DNA of 64,000 bases from Alentia gelatinosa (taxonomy: Eukaryota > Annelida > Polychaeta > Phyllodocida > Polynoidae): contig OX465587.1 in NCBI GenBank assembly GCA_950022655.1, positions 35,149,153-35,213,152 on the forward strand, written 5' to 3'. The notes beneath the pieces are model-generated. The model was not told the DNA's origin, searched no databases, and saw only the letters and a program-made list of their open reading frames with translations. The position numbers and the translations under genes are program-made. Shown here in pieces: positions 63,142 to 64,000 of this stretch (positions within the stretch are counted from its first letter, which is position 1; each line of letters starts with the position of its first letter).

Positions 63142-63923
63142 CAGTAGAACCCCGCCTAACGGACACCCCGCGTAAGCGGACACCCCGCGTAAGCGGACAG
63201 TTTTGCTCGGAACGGAAATTTTTCCCTCTATTAGATGTTTAATTTAACCCCGTGTAAGCGGACACCCCGCGTAATCGGACACCCCGCGTAAGCGGACAGT
63301 TATTTCGGTACGGAAAGGCCCTAAACCCCGCGTGAGCGGACACCTCAGACGGACACCCTGGCAAAAATGGCTTATCTGTGAGCGGACAACACTCCGGATT
63401 ATCGAGATTAATTTGTTTTGGGTTGGGTATAAAAGTCCACCGACACAGGTGAGACAATAGAAGTGTGTGGGTGTTGTCTAGCGGGCCTGGGTGGGCTTTG
63501 TGAGTGGAGGGGGCAGTCCATGGCGGGCGGGAGCGGGTAGGTGTGAAAGCTGTCGTGGATACACAGCTGGGAAGTGAAAGGGCCCGGACAGGCTGCAGGT
63601 GGAGGCGTGGGGTGGGCTGGGTGTGAATTTAGCAAACAAAGCATGTATATTTGTACATTTTTACAAATATATATCAACTTATTCATTAATTCATTCCTTA
63701 TTCTAGATGTAATTGTCTGTTATTTAAAAACATACATATATTTGATAAAGATTCCATGTAATAATTATTGTTTATTCATATTTATACTATAGAAATAGAT
63801 CCAATCGGGAATTTAGCAGTATATGACCAGTGTAAACCTGAAAACCCCGCGTAAGCGGACACCCCGCGTAAGCGGACACTTTGGCCCGGAACGGACGGTG
63901 TCCGCTTACGCGGGGTTTTACTG
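63142..63923. mobile_element. Tc1/mariner-pogo-like MITE with GTAAGCGGACA repeats, TA duplication
   Basis: The left end CAGTAGAACCCCGC and right end GCGGGGTTTTACTG are inverted, and TA flanks both sides (63140-63141, 63924-63925), which is the Tc1/mariner signature. The subterminal region repeats CACCCCGCGTAAGCGGA about six times at the left and twice at the right. No transposase frame exists inside, so it is non-autonomous, probably mobilised by a pogo/Tigger-type enzyme. Confidence 0.85.
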
Positions 63924-64000
63924 TATATGTAATTTTTTTCCCTTGTGTTTTACAAAGATTATATTGATTGAGCCTCATTTATGGCAGTAAAACAGGGGTT

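Noticed and set aside
63142..63360. CRISPR-like array of GTAAGCGGACA repeats
   Set aside because: Units are immediately adjacent or irregularly spaced, inside a TA-flanked transposon of an animal genome, with no spacers or cas genes.

Overview
This is nuclear DNA from an invertebrate animal. It has one spliced host gene, a P2X purinergic receptor on the + strand from 46988, still open at the end of the window. Everything else I can recognise is mobile or repetitive DNA. The mix (a Penelope-like element, Ngaro/DIRS-type tyrosine-recombinase retrotransposons, an ISL2EU transposon, tRNA-headed SINEs, several MITE families) suggests a marine invertebrate such as a lancelet or a mollusc. I cannot place it more precisely. 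There is no bacterial-style gene, rRNA or CRISPR array.

Layout: 0-5 kb has a purine tract and a 5'-truncated Penelope-like element (RT + GIY-YIG, minus strand). 5-20 kb is repeat-rich: two inverted copies of a 650-bp TIR element, foldbacks, a TAA-flanked MITE, a 384-bp satellite array that switches strand in its middle (11.3-14.6 kb), a GGGA tract, a LINE relic and a TIR element with a CAGG duplication. 20.9-30.9 kb holds a LINE tail and two tyrosine-recombinase retrotransposons, both on the minus strand. 31.2-40.3 kb is one ISL2EU-type DNA transposon. Its two convergent genes splice into uninterrupted reading frames: a 661-aa SAP/SWIM/YqaJ/PHD nuclease-like protein (+) and a 537-aa THAP-DDE transposase (-). 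Imperfect inverted repeats lie outside both. 41-46 kb has hairpin elements, a LINE tail, repeats and a broken Harbinger transposase.

46.9-64 kb is the P2X gene. Nine exons (46988-62678) join in phase into 364 codons covering the N-terminus, TM1, all ten ectodomain cysteines, the ATP-binding residues and the start of TM2. The last exon(s) lie beyond the window. The introns are full of SINEs, MITEs and a family of hairpin elements.

The most unusual structure is that hairpin family, at least ten elements between 41.0 and 62.9 kb. Each pairs a core bounded by inverted TTTATCYYACCCC / GGGGTRRGATAAA ends with a long adjoining hairpin. The cores are related, but the hairpin arms differ completely between subfamilies, while several hairpin tips keep GAGGCGAAGCCGAGTGA. 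Two of them sit beside perfect CRE-type palindromes followed by TATA-like boxes.
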